A program made the position numbers and the translations under genes. A stretch of DNA of 21,226 nucleotides, taken from Rhizophagus sp. LPA8_4_AMF. Its lineage: Eukaryota > Glomeromycota > Glomeromycetes > Glomerales > Glomeraceae. Below, piece by piece: positions 8,755-20,745 of the stretch (position 1 is its first letter; each line of letters begins with the position of its first letter). Below the pieces are notes generated by a model. That model did not search any database. It worked only from the letters and a program-made list of their open reading frames with translations, and was not told the DNA's origin. The stretch lies in assembly GCA_021464525.1 (NCBI GenBank), contig JADRCO010001224.1:1-21226 (forward strand), given 5' to 3'.

Positions 8755-10998
8755 TTATCCTAAGACTACATTAACAAGAGAATTTGATAAACCTGCATCT
8801 CCTACAGTCTGATTGATTTGATTAATCAAATTGTTCCTATGACAAACAAGCTAACACAAAAAAAATATATATTTAAATAATGTTATCAGATCAAAAATAT
8901 TTTTAAAGTGTACATAAGAAAAGTGTTACCTCAAACTCTTGATCTTTTAAGTTGGGAACTGTCTTAATGAACTCGAATAAATATCGGACAGGGTCCATCT
9001 TTTCGAACCGTCGAATTACCGTTTGTCCATCTTTATTAAATTCTTTGTATTAGCAAATAAAAATGAAAGACATAAATTTAATACAAATTTGATCATCAAA
9101 TTACCCGCTAAACGGAATTTTATCATTGCTGTTGTAGGACCTTGAGCTTCTTCTCTTTCAACAGGCTGAATGGAATCAAATATCGAACTAGGTTCTTCTA
9201 CAAAAGGTAATTTAAGATAATTAATTTTAACATGACAATAAATTTTCTAAAACCAATAGAATTAAATTAAACTTACCAGTTGTTGAATCTTCCTCCTCTT
9301 CTGTATCTTCAATTTCATCATTAGATTCAGATGCAGATCTTTCTTCTTCAAGTGACCTGGTAATAACTGCCTCTATTTGTTCTTCCTCACTCATTGCTAT
9401 AACCGGCTACAATAGAATGAATAATTGTGAGAAATAAGTTCAATAAGTAACTTAACTGAATGTCAAAAGAAAATAAAATTACTTTGGTAGCGCCTTTAAT
9501 CGGTGTAGGAGGTGTCAGTTTCTTTTGATCATTCAACGAATAGTGATCCAAAAAGTCCGTAACTTCAAAATTGCAAGAATTTTAATAGTTAATTTTTTAC
9601 GCGTCATATTTAATGAATAATGAAGACCACTTACTATGTAATATAAATTCATTTGGTGAAAGTTTTATAGCATTCAATATTTTCACCCTCTCACCTGTTA
9701 AAAAAAAAATAAAACATAATAAAATACAATCGCTGTATAAATAAGGATTGGTTGACCAAGTGAATTAAAAATAATTTACCAGTTCTTGGATCTATAATTG
9801 CGATATGCGGATAACTTTCAATAGGATAGTAATTTATATATTGTCGTCCATCGGGACTTTCTGAATTAAACTAGGGGAAAAAGTAGATAATTGAATTGAT
9901 GTTTTAAAAAATAATATAAAATAAAAGTACGAGTTTACTTACTTGAAGGAAAAGAAAATGTGCTTTAATAACTTCTTTAACCGCATTATTGTTCCATAAA
10001 TCGCGATTGAGCACCTGGCAAGCAAATTCTTTTATATTTTGGATGTCAACCATTACCCATTTGTTCTCATTTTTCGCTCTTTTCCGTGTCTAGATTGAAA
10101 ATAAACAGTTAACCATCAAGAAATTAACTTTTTGGATAATCTATACAATTATCAACCCAAAAATCATTAGTTACCCCTTCAAAGTTTTCTTTGCTTATGA
10201 TATCGAAAGGCGGACTGAATAAGTCAGCCAAGCTAGTAGCCTCAGAAGGCCCTATAAATTCACATCGAACCGTTTGTTAAATTATCCTTCTTATAATTCC
10301 GATTATTTTTTTATCATACCCATTCGATGAGGTAAAGCGTTGCCTGCGAAAGTCTGGGTCTGAAAATTACTATCACGTGAACGATTACTGCGTGGTACAC
10401 CTCTCCTAACTATAAAGCAACGTGGAACAAGTTGCAAGTTATATCGAAATATAATATTATAAATAAGAAAAAACTTTTTAAAAAAACGTGTAGAATTAAT
10501 AAAAATCGAGAAAGATCCTTACTCATTCCGCCATCGAGACCGACATGGTCATTTTGATCACCACCAACAAGAATTTCGCGTTTAGGCGCGATGGGAGCTC
10601 GAATCGTAGGGCTTTCTTGTTGAGCAAGCGCCCTCGCTAGCTCTGCATCTGAATCAATTAAATTTCTTCTTTCAGCGTCTGCGGAAGCTGCTGATGTGGA
10701 CTGTTGAAGATTTGTAGTAGTTCTAGTATTTACAACTTCAGAAAGATCTTGTCCACCCATCTCTAAGTAAAGAGAAACAGCTTGCGCAACGTCTCCGCTA
10801 GCCAGCTATTAAGTTTCGCGAGTCATTGCAAGAAAGAAAATGAAAAGAAGAAATATAATAAAGTATATAACTTTAGAGAGCCAAAAATTATATTTCTACT
10901 CATTTCCAAACGTAATTTACCTCCAAATAGTTTGCTGCGGCTAGTCTATTCGCGTTTGTAACATTACAGAATTCTTCTATTTTGTCTTCTTGGGTCAT
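8755..10998 (-). CDS. UBX5: UBA-UAS-UIM-UBX domain protein, Ubx5/UBXN7 family (12 exons)
   Basis: Predicted adaptor that brings ubiquitylated proteins to the AAA ATPase Cdc48/p97. Exons on the minus strand: 10921-10998, 10523-10805, 10320-10409, 10175-10251, 9943-10089, 9780-9870, 9635-9694, 9483-9562, 9277-9406, 9105-9197, 8930-9030 and 8755-8850. The eleven GT-AG introns are 68-115 nt. The frame gives 441 codons plus TAA; human UBXN7 is about 489 residues. Domains in order: a UBA-like helical region at residues about 5-44 (MTQEDKIEEFCNVTNANRLA then LASGDVAQAVSLYLE); a low-complexity linker; a thioredoxin-like UAS domain at about 150-275, with KWVMVDIQNIKEFACQVLNR and INYYPIESYPHIAIIDPRTG; a ubiquitin-interacting motif at about 309-324 (EEEQIEAVITRSLEEE); an acidic Ser/Glu stretch; and a UBX domain at about 368-441 starting MIKFRLADGQTVIRRFEK. 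Two oddities are Val316 where UIMs usually have Ala, and CHR where the UBX loop usually has FPR. The start is chosen because it opens the UBA-like helix. It is tandem with GFA1 but separately promoted. Confidence 0.88.
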
Positions 10999-11075
10999 TT
11001 TTTTTACAAATCTTTTCTTTGAGGGTTAATTAATAATAGCGAGCGAAAATGGTTCTTCCAGTTGTACTGACATGC

Positions 11076-11158
11076 TTTATATCTGTTTATGGGTAGTATA
11101 CGTAAGTAGGACGTACGTCATGGAATAAAAGTGAGGCTACTCCGGCCTCCAAACCCCT
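11076..11158 (-). promoter_or_regulatory. Candidate promoter of the UBX gene: TATA, bZIP palindrome, CCCCT
   Basis: On the gene's strand TATAAA lies at 11081-11076, about 80 bp before the start codon. About 30 bp further upstream is the perfect palindrome GACGTACGTC (11110-11119), overlapping ACGTCA (11115-11120), a CRE/ATF-type bZIP half site. Beyond it are a 5-bp-stem hairpin, GAGGC (11133-11137) pairing with GCCTC (11145-11149), and a CCCCT word at 11154-11158. This cluster of G/C-containing words stands out from its A+T-rich flanks. Binding is inferred. Confidence 0.35.
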
Positions 11159-11770
11159 GTGGTTAGATACAACCGAATGATCAATGATGTTTTAGTGATG
11201 CAAGACAAAAATTCGAATGTAGAACATCAAAGCAATTTGATGTAAAGAGACACAATTTTCTATGCAATCATATGGCAAATTTTTTACACGAGACAAATTA
11301 TTAAGAATTTTATGTTTATCTATGTCATATACTTTATCAATAATTGTACTTTATTTACTTTACAACTTTCGCTGCAGTTTTTGATCTTTAGAATCAATTC
11401 CGATATCCTCCGATTTACGATTAGATCGGGTAGTTTATCCGGCGACAAATGAATTGACTTACCCTTTGAGTTAATGCGTGACCATGATTTTCTATGTTAC
11501 ATTCAATATGGAACATGTAAATGTAGTACAGTAAATATGATTTTATTATGAAAAAATAAATATGAATAATATACGAATTGAAATAATAATTAACAACAAA
11601 TCTATACCAAAAAATCGAATCTCTTTTTTGGATTCCTTAATAAATAAAGTCCATTATTACAATATCATAGGAAATAAATATATTATCAGGTTGAAAAACA
11701 AATAAGACTGATGAAATATTTTAGGGTAGAAACATTTACTTTTGTTTTAATAGGCTATTAATGACCCTTT
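11159..11770. other. Intergenic region between GFA1 and the UBX gene
   Basis: About 610 bp between the GFA1 stop and the UBX promoter elements, presumably holding the GFA1 3' untranslated region. I see no ORF, RNA gene or repeat here. A coding-strand AATAAA lies at 11542-11547, about 225 nt past the GFA1 stop, too far to be a convincing signal. Confidence 0.5.
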
Positions 11771-14510
<2,740 letters not shown>

Positions 14511-14610
14511 TTTGATCTATTTTGTAGATATTTTAATATGAAGGGTGAATGAAATAATAAAATACAAAATGTGAAGAGAGAGGAACAAAAACGAGCGTGG
14601 AGGAGGACAA

Positions 14611-14644
14611 TTTATACATTTTTACACAAGGGGACTAACCCCTT
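14611..14644 (-). promoter_or_regulatory. Candidate GFA1 promoter: TATAAA plus inverted AAGGGG pair
   Basis: On the GFA1 strand TATAAA lies at 14616-14611, about 100 bp upstream of the ATG. Twelve bases upstream of it is a perfect inverted repeat, AAGGGG (14628-14633), spacer ACTAA, CCCCTT (14639-14644). It contains two AGGGG stress-response-element cores on opposite strands. The arrangement resembles a dimeric or paired-factor site in a fungal promoter. The structure is seen directly; its function is inferred. Confidence 0.45.
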
Positions 14645-15360
14645 TTTTAGAATGTCGCGCCTTTTATTTTTGTCCACGACTGGCGCACAAAAAAAAGAGA
14701 CTCTTGTTTTGATAGTCAAAGTTATCTTAACTATCTATTAATTTAGTAACACAAATCTGGTTGATTAAAGCATCGTAATGTGTTACTCGCCTAATGTAAT
14801 TCGAGTAATTAATGCTAGTGCTTAATAACGCATGAACTTTCTTTGCCAACCAATTCAAATTTATTAGATGTCGAATGCGCCTCCTGGAAAGAGCGCAGTG
14901 TGCAGAAGGGGTATTATTGATATTCAAAGTTTTCGTTCTCTAAAATAACAATTTATAATTATAGCTAAGAAAGGATACAAAAAAAAAAAATTTTCTTTTC
15001 AAAAGATCATCCAATGAAAAATCAAGAAATTCCAACTTAATGCTTATATTATTGGTCCATATTCTTGCATACTCAGTACATACTGTTATATGCATCAAAT
15101 TTATAATTTCTATTTATAGCTATAAACGTGCTTGTGCTAATGCTTCAAGTGCAATTTGCGCATTGTTCATTCATTATATCCATTCCCTTTAATTAGAAAC
15201 ATACAGCTTCAGGCTATTCTATTTTAAAAGGAACCAAACAATCAAATGAGGCGCGCTTTTCTGTTATTTTAAATAATTCGATCTGAAATTTATCATCGGC
15301 TCCCCCGAATAAAAATAAAGCTTATTAGAACACATAATCGTTGCACTTTTCTAAATAAAG
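14645..15360. other. Intergenic region upstream of GFA1, nothing identified
   Basis: About 700 bp, mildly less A+T-rich than the DNA further right, with short G/C words such as TGTCGCGCC near 14653 and GCGCC/GCGC near 14877-14898. An open frame at 14727-14927 (minus) has no recognisable domain and no splice-supported extension. I call no gene here. Confidence 0.5.
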
Positions 15361-15380
15361 TATTTTGGTTCGGCTATAGT

Positions 15381-15502
15381 TTCAGCCAATTCTTTTTCAT
15401 GTATTTGACAATTCCAACTACCTTTCTAAAGTAAAAAATAGTAAAAATAGGTTCAGCCAATTCGGTCAACTAAAAACCTGTTTTTCTGATCTTACTATTT
15501 TT
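15381..15502. repeat. Small repeat cluster: 12-bp direct repeat and 11-bp inverted repeat
   Basis: TTCAGCCAATTC occurs at 15381-15392 and again at 15452-15463. The second copy lies inside an exact inverted repeat, AAAAATAGTAA (15434-15444) with TTACTATTTTT (15492-15502). This marks the junction between ordinary intergenic DNA and the 4 kb A+T-rich block to the right. It could be a remnant or end of a small transposable element. Confidence 0.5.
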
Positions 15503-16557
15503 GGATTTTCAGTTATTTTCATATTTTACATAAAATAATATAATAATAAAAAAATAATAAATATTTTGATAGATTTTTCTATTTATAAAAACTTTTATAA
15601 TTCAAAGATTTGCCTAATTAAAAGCAAAAAAAAATATATTCTTTAAATAAAATTAGTAAAAATAAAAAATTAATTTATTAAATTAATATCAATATTATAT
15701 ATTATTATATATTTGCAATTTGCTCATATATTACAGATAATGATTAAAATTATCTGGCTATTCAAATTATTATATATTATTGTAATATAAATGGTATATA
15801 ATCTTATATTTATAATTACAATAAACAAAATCCTATACTTTATATTTTTTGAATATTAAAAATATTAAAAACACTGTAATTTAATTAATATTTTATTATC
15901 CAATTATTATAAATTTAAATCATTTAATAAAACAAATCTAATAAATTAAAATTCTATATTTTATAATACTAAATCAAAAAATATTGTAAAAAATATCTTT
16001 AAATTAAAGTATTACAATTATATTATAATTAAAAATAAGTTTATTATTATTTAATTTTTTATAATAAAATAAAACTATTGGTATATTTAATTACTAAATA
16101 TTAAATTATTCTTAATATATAATTTTAAAATTTTAAAATTTGCAAATTTTATAATATACATATATAATGATTGTATACAGAATATTCATATATAGATTTC
16201 TAAAAAAGTAAATTTCTATACAGATCATTTAATATTAGGTAGAATTAAGTTTAATGAAAAATAAAAGAAAAACAGAATTTATTAAATAAGTCAAAATTGA
16301 CATTTTAAGTAAACTTGCAGAATAGATAAAAATACATAGTATATTATATATTTTTTTAAAAAATTATATAATATGTAATATCCAGTATAAATTAAAAATT
16401 TTTCTTAATTAAAATAATTAGATAAAATAATAAACAAAAAAAAAAATTTGTAAATAATTAAAAAATTTTAATTTGCCAAAAAATATTATTATAATTTTAT
16501 AAAAATTAATATAATTTGCTAAAACTTAAAAATATAATTTTATACTAAATTGTATTA

Positions 16558-16622
16558 AATTTAAACCAATTATGACTAAATAATAATATAATTATATTAT
16601 TTAATCATAATCAGTTTAAATT
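16558..16622. repeat. Imperfect 65-bp palindrome
   Basis: The left arm begins AATTTAAACCAATTATGACT at 16558. The right arm ends with the complementary ATCATAATCAGTTTAAATT at 16622. The arms are roughly 30 nt with a few mismatches and one small gap, and the centre is near 16590. A related sequence in the same family (TATGATTAAATAATCTAAT) follows directly at 16632-16650. Confidence 0.7.
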
Positions 16623-16690
16623 AGGTTATCTTATGATTAAATAATCTAATTATAACTAAATAATTTAAATATAATATTTTAATATTTTAA

Positions 16691-16977
16691 TATGCATACC
16701 AGTGTGTGATTTTGGTAGTGCAAAAATGTACGCTTACAAATGACTGGCAATTTTCTGTACACGCTACCCTTTTAAAATATATGCAAATTTACACAGTACA
16801 TAGCTGTTAAAAATATTTTATATATATATAAATGCAGAATTTGCACTAAAAACTTTTTTGCATATTATATATGTAATATTTGAATGTTACTTATAATAAA
16901 TTCTGTACATGATCCTATCTTATAGCATATTTCTTTTGCACACATATTTAAATTTGAAAATCATTCACTGGTGCATA
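16691..16977. mobile_element. Candidate MITE with terminal inverted repeats and TA flanks
   Basis: The left end reads TATGCATACCAGTG then TGATTTT (16691-16713). The right end, read on the other strand from 16977, gives TATGCACCAGTG, two mismatched bases, then TGATTTT (to 16957). The ends thus match at 17 of 19 positions apart from a 2-nt insertion, and each is bounded by TA, the target duplication typical of Tc1/mariner elements. Weaker similarity may continue inward (GTGCAAAA at 16718-16725 against its complement at 16934-16941). The element is about 285 bp with no coding frame, so it would be non-autonomous. The core TGCACCAGTG recurs alone at 17806-17815. The call is inferred from structure; no transposase is present. 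Confidence 0.5.
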
Positions 16978-18993
16978 CTTGCAAGTCGAGTGGATGGACT
17001 TAATGTTAATAGAATATTTTGATATAATTGAAATTATATTAATAAATAGTATCACATGTAAAAAAAAAGATTTAAATTTAATTAAATAATCTAAAGTTAA
17101 TAACCTAAATATGATTAAAAATCCAATTAAATAATTTAAATGTAATGATTTTTTATATCTTTTTATTTTTTTTTTTGCTACTGTCTAAAACTGCATATAA
17201 TATCTTTCAAAAATAGTACCATTCATGATTAATACCAGTCTGCAGATATCAAATATGCAATATATGAATTTATTTAATTTTCTAAAATCTATATATTTAA
17301 TTACTATTATAAATAGAATTTGAATTTTTCATATATAAATTTTTCAAGTATTGACAGAATAGGAGCTATACGCCTATACCTAGGGTATTATTCAATTTAC
17401 AAAAGTCAAGTTCTTGATTAAAATCCTGGTACTATATGCAGTTCTAAATGGTATATTTAGGAAGTATTTAGAATCCAAAAAATACATATAGAAGTCAAAG
17501 GAGATCAGCATAATTTTGCCTTAAAATAAGCAACTTTTTAGGGTCAGAATTATGATAATATTGGCAAAGGTAATAAAACTTCAGCTGGCACTATCTGAAA
17601 AAGGAAAGGTCTACATTAATATTTTGGCTTTTGCTACGCAAACTCAAATCATATTCATTATCTTTGAAATCACTTTTCTTTATTTTTTTTCTATTTATTA
17701 TTTATAATTACGTGATTAAATAATTCAATATGATTATGATCAAATAACCTGAATATGCTTATTTTATTATATGCTATACACTGATAAATATTTTCTATTA
17801 TAATTTGCACCAGTGGACATCTATAGTCGTTTAATTATTAAATAGATATTTGATTGTTGATGATAGTCTGTAATTATTAGAATTTCAAGTAAATAAACAT
17901 TTGTTAGTCTTTCTTTATACCAGTTTTTATTGCTAAAAAGTTGATTGTATATTAACATCATTTATTTTACTTTTTACTATAAAAAAATATTGCATTAGAT
18001 GGCATAGTAAATTTGTGTTTAATTTTAACTGACACTATGGCATAATTCTGCTAATCTTTAAAGTATATGATTTTAGATTTCAGCTTGATACCATGTTGGT
18101 AACCTGATAATATTCTGAAGATATCGTAGAACTGGTAAGAAACTGGTAAAAAACTAGTGTAATTCTATTAATTTGCCAGTTTTAGACCACTTGTATGTCA
18201 ATTTGAATATTAAATTCTTATGCCTAAAATTTTGGCTGAAATTATAGAATAATACTGGCTAAAATTTTTGCTAATTTTACTATCATATCAGCAGATTTAT
18301 TTCATTAGATGTTATTTGCTATAACAAATTTATTATAAAAATAGAAAAAATCCAATTCACTAATTAATTTACTATGTTTAGCTGATATATGATGAAACAA
18401 ATCTACCAATATGTACCTTCAATTTCTGATACTTTCTCATAACTTTTTTATAACCTTTTTATTACTTTCAAGTATTTTAATACCAAAAAATATTTTGACA
18501 AATAACTGTAATCAATTCCAAAACTAAATAGCAAATTATATTATTAGGTGGTAATTTTTTTACTTATAAATTATGCTGGTTAAGTTTAATTCTACTGTTA
18601 GCCTTTTATTTGTTATCATATTTGCTATCAAATGCAAAAGCATGATCTATTCAAATTATCTAAATTATTAAGTTAACTTGAACAAGAACTAGAATGGATT
18701 TTGATATAACAGAAAAACCTTTTTTTTTATTTTAACTTGTTCTTTTATAGTATATCCTAATTGTCCTAATTGTCTTAGTAAAATAAAAGTTCTAGAAAAA
18801 AAATATAACTTTTTCTATAATATTATATTTATGATATATTCCATTATACTTATGGGTAAAAGTAAAAAAATAAAAAAAAGTAAAAAAATCTGAAATTTAC
18901 TTGAACAACTTAAACAATCTGAATAATCTATTTTTTTCCTTTTCAATCATCTTAAAATTTCCATTTAGTTATATTTCATCTATCCTAATATGA

Positions 18994-19079
18994 TGTCATA
19001 CAATCATTATAGTATTGAGATAGCAAAATCTCTATATAGTGTTATGCAATTATTATAGTATTGAGACAGTAAAATCTCT
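18994..19079 (+). repeat. 46-bp period tandem duplication (two copies)
   Basis: The segment 18994-19033 recurs at 19040-19079 with five substitutions over 40 nt. Both copies contain ATTATAGTATTGAGA followed by AAAATCTCT. This is a simple local duplication in the A+T-rich block, with no coding frame. Confidence 0.8.
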
Positions 19080-19500
19080 GGCTCATATTAAAAATGGAAT
19101 TGCCTCTCTTCAGATTATACAAATAATAAAATACCTTAAAATGTAATAAGAGTCATATATGGATTATGAATTTAAATAAAATAAAAGACTATCACCAATA
19201 ATGTCTTACCTGTGATGGATGAAATCAGATTATTTCTGATATAAAAATTTTAGCACAAAAAAATAATGAAAACTGTCTTTTTAGAATAATATTATGATGC
19301 ATATACAAAGCTTCTTTAGTATTACAAAAATCTTACATATGAAAAGTTCTTCTAAAAACTATTTTAAGTGGAAGCTGATACTCACTATATTTATATTTTA
19401 AGCATAAGAATTTATATTGTGAGATCATATCAAAATATTTAGGACCAACCTTAAAAAATCGTAAATTCAATTTTTTAAAAACACTAGAATATCTAAGTAA

Positions 19501-19676
19501 AGCTCTTAAGCCAATTTGTAAGCTAATTTAAGTTTTTCAAGCTGAGCCAAGCTAAGTTATGTTAAAAATAGCTCAAAGTTTACAAGCTAGCTTAAAAAAA
19601 ACTCAAGCCAATAATGAGCTTAGCTTAAAAAACTTAAGACAGAATTTACTCAGCTTAAACTGGTTTGAGCTAGCTT
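19501..19676 (+). repeat. Left AGCT-rich arm of a flanking inverted repeat
   Basis: Dense AGCT, AGCTTA, AAGCC and GAGCT words are spread over about 175 bp. Near the inner edge the arm contains CAGCTTAAACTGGTTTGAG (19651-19669), which matches the reverse complement of the right arm with few mismatches. Because AGCT is self-complementary, parts of the arm also match in direct orientation. The arm has no coding frame. Confidence 0.6.
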
Positions 19677-19959
19677 ACTTAAAAATACTATAATTAAAAA
19701 AATTTTATTTACAATTTCTTGATCGGTTACATCATTACAGTTTATAACTGTGATTTCAGTATCGGTCATATGACTTACTGATGTGATTTACCATTAATAA
19801 TCTGTTTTAATTTAAAAAAAAAGGTTTTTTTTTTAAACTAAATTAAAAAAAAGTATTATTTTATCAGTTTTTTTAAAACCAAATAATTTTTAAAAAAAAG
19901 GGTTTTTTTTTTTTTAAAGATGACCTGAACTTGGATTTCAACTTGAAACTCTAGAAATA
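19677..19959. other. Spacer between the left arm and the intron-like array
   Basis: About 280 bp of A+T-rich DNA. It includes the pair ATCGGTTACATCA / TGATGTGATT (around 19722-19790) and alternating A8-9/T9-12 blocks at 19811-19917 that are complementary to each other. No gene is visible. Confidence 0.5.
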
Positions 19960-20598
19960 GTAAGTTGAAGAGGGGACTTTAGCATTTTTTTATTACAAAA
20001 ATGTTGCTAATGTTCTTTTTCATTTTTTTTCTTTAGGATAGCTCTTGGATCTCAGGATTTGGGCTTTCAGTCTGAAACTCTGGAATTGTAAATAAGGGTA
20101 AAGTGTTGGTATTTTTTTATTTTTAGAACATTATTAATATTTATTTTCATTTTTTTTTACTTAGAGATAGCTTCTGAACCTAAACTTTCAACCTGGAATT
20201 CTGGAATTATAAGTAAGGTGGAGTGTTTGTATTTATTTCATTTTCAGAATATTACAACCATTCCTTTTTATCTTTTTTCTTTAGTAACAGCTTCTGAAAC
20301 TCTAAAATTGTAAGTAGGGAAGATTTTGAAAGAATTTTTATTATTAAGATATTATAATTTTTCTTTTCTTTTTTTATTTTAGGAGTAACTTCTGAACCTG
20401 AACTTTTAGTTTGAAACTCTAGAATTGTAAGTAAATGGAAGTGTTTGTATTTTATTTCATTTTGGAATATTATTAACATTTTTTTCATCTTTTTTCTTTA
20501 GTGACGGCTTCTGGAATTCTGAAATTATAAGTAGGAGAATATTTTGAGTTTTTTTTTATTATTAGAACGTTATTAACATTTCTTCATTTTTTTTGTAG
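19960..20598 (+). repeat. Tandem array of six intron-like units
   Basis: Six related segments each begin with a (G/A)TAA(G/A)T donor-like word and end in a T-rich tract plus TAG: 19960-20036, 20088-20164, 20209-20284, 20310-20382, 20427-20501 and 20527-20598 (77, 77, 76, 73, 75 and 72 nt). Donors are GTAAGT in three, GTAAAT in one and mutated ATAAGT in two. Most have a branch-point-like word (GCTAAT, ATTAAT, ATTAAC, ATTACAAC) 25-35 nt before the TAG. Spacers between them are 51, 44, 25, 44 and 25 nt and are themselves related, with CTTCTGAAACTCTGGAATT-type words. Frames do not stay open across the joined spacers, so I do not call a protein. The size and signals match real introns elsewhere in the window. 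This is a degenerate minisatellite or a decayed repeated-exon gene. Confidence 0.7.
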
Positions 20599-20600
20599 GA

Positions 20601-20745
20601 CTTTCAAGCCAGTTTAAGCTCAGCTTAATTTAAGCCAGTATATTCACAGCTTAGCTCAGCTCACTTTAGCTCAAGCTAAAATTTTTCATAGCTCAGTTCA
20701 TACTGGTTCAAGCTAGGAATTTTTTCTAGTTCAAGCAGAGCTTTA
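20601..20745 (-). repeat. Right AGCT-rich arm of the flanking inverted repeat
   Basis: It starts immediately after the last intron-like unit with CTTTCAAGCCAGTTTAAGCT. The reverse complement of 20603-20623 matches the left arm at 19649-19669 with three differences in 21 nt. The arm continues with many AGCT/AGCTCA words to about 20745. With the left arm it brackets a roughly 1.25 kb unit, as the ends of a non-autonomous DNA element might. No target-site duplication could be assigned. Confidence 0.55.

Larger units (their letters stand above)
15511..19490. other. Four-kilobase A+T-rich, gene-free block
   Basis: No gene is supported on either strand; stop codons are dense in all frames. Unlike the left end of the window, long A or T homopolymers are rare, and the sequence is built from mixed TAA/ATT/TATA words. 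Slightly less A+T-rich patches lie near 16690-17000 (the inverted-repeat element), 17345-17650 and 18060-18260. The last two show no domain-coding frame. The texture suggests old, decayed repeat or transposon DNA rather than recent intergenic sequence. Confidence 0.6.

Noticed and set aside
14727..14927. Minus-strand open frame of 66 codons upstream of GFA1
   Set aside because: It has no domain, no conserved motif and no splice-supported extension; it probably reflects the locally lower stop density.
20252..20488. Minus-strand open frame of 78 codons across the tandem array
   Set aside because: Its repeated SSLLTILEFQ-type segments are the reverse translation of the repeat spacers and T-tracts. 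The splice-like signals are on the other strand, and Lys/Ile-rich stretches come from the T-runs.
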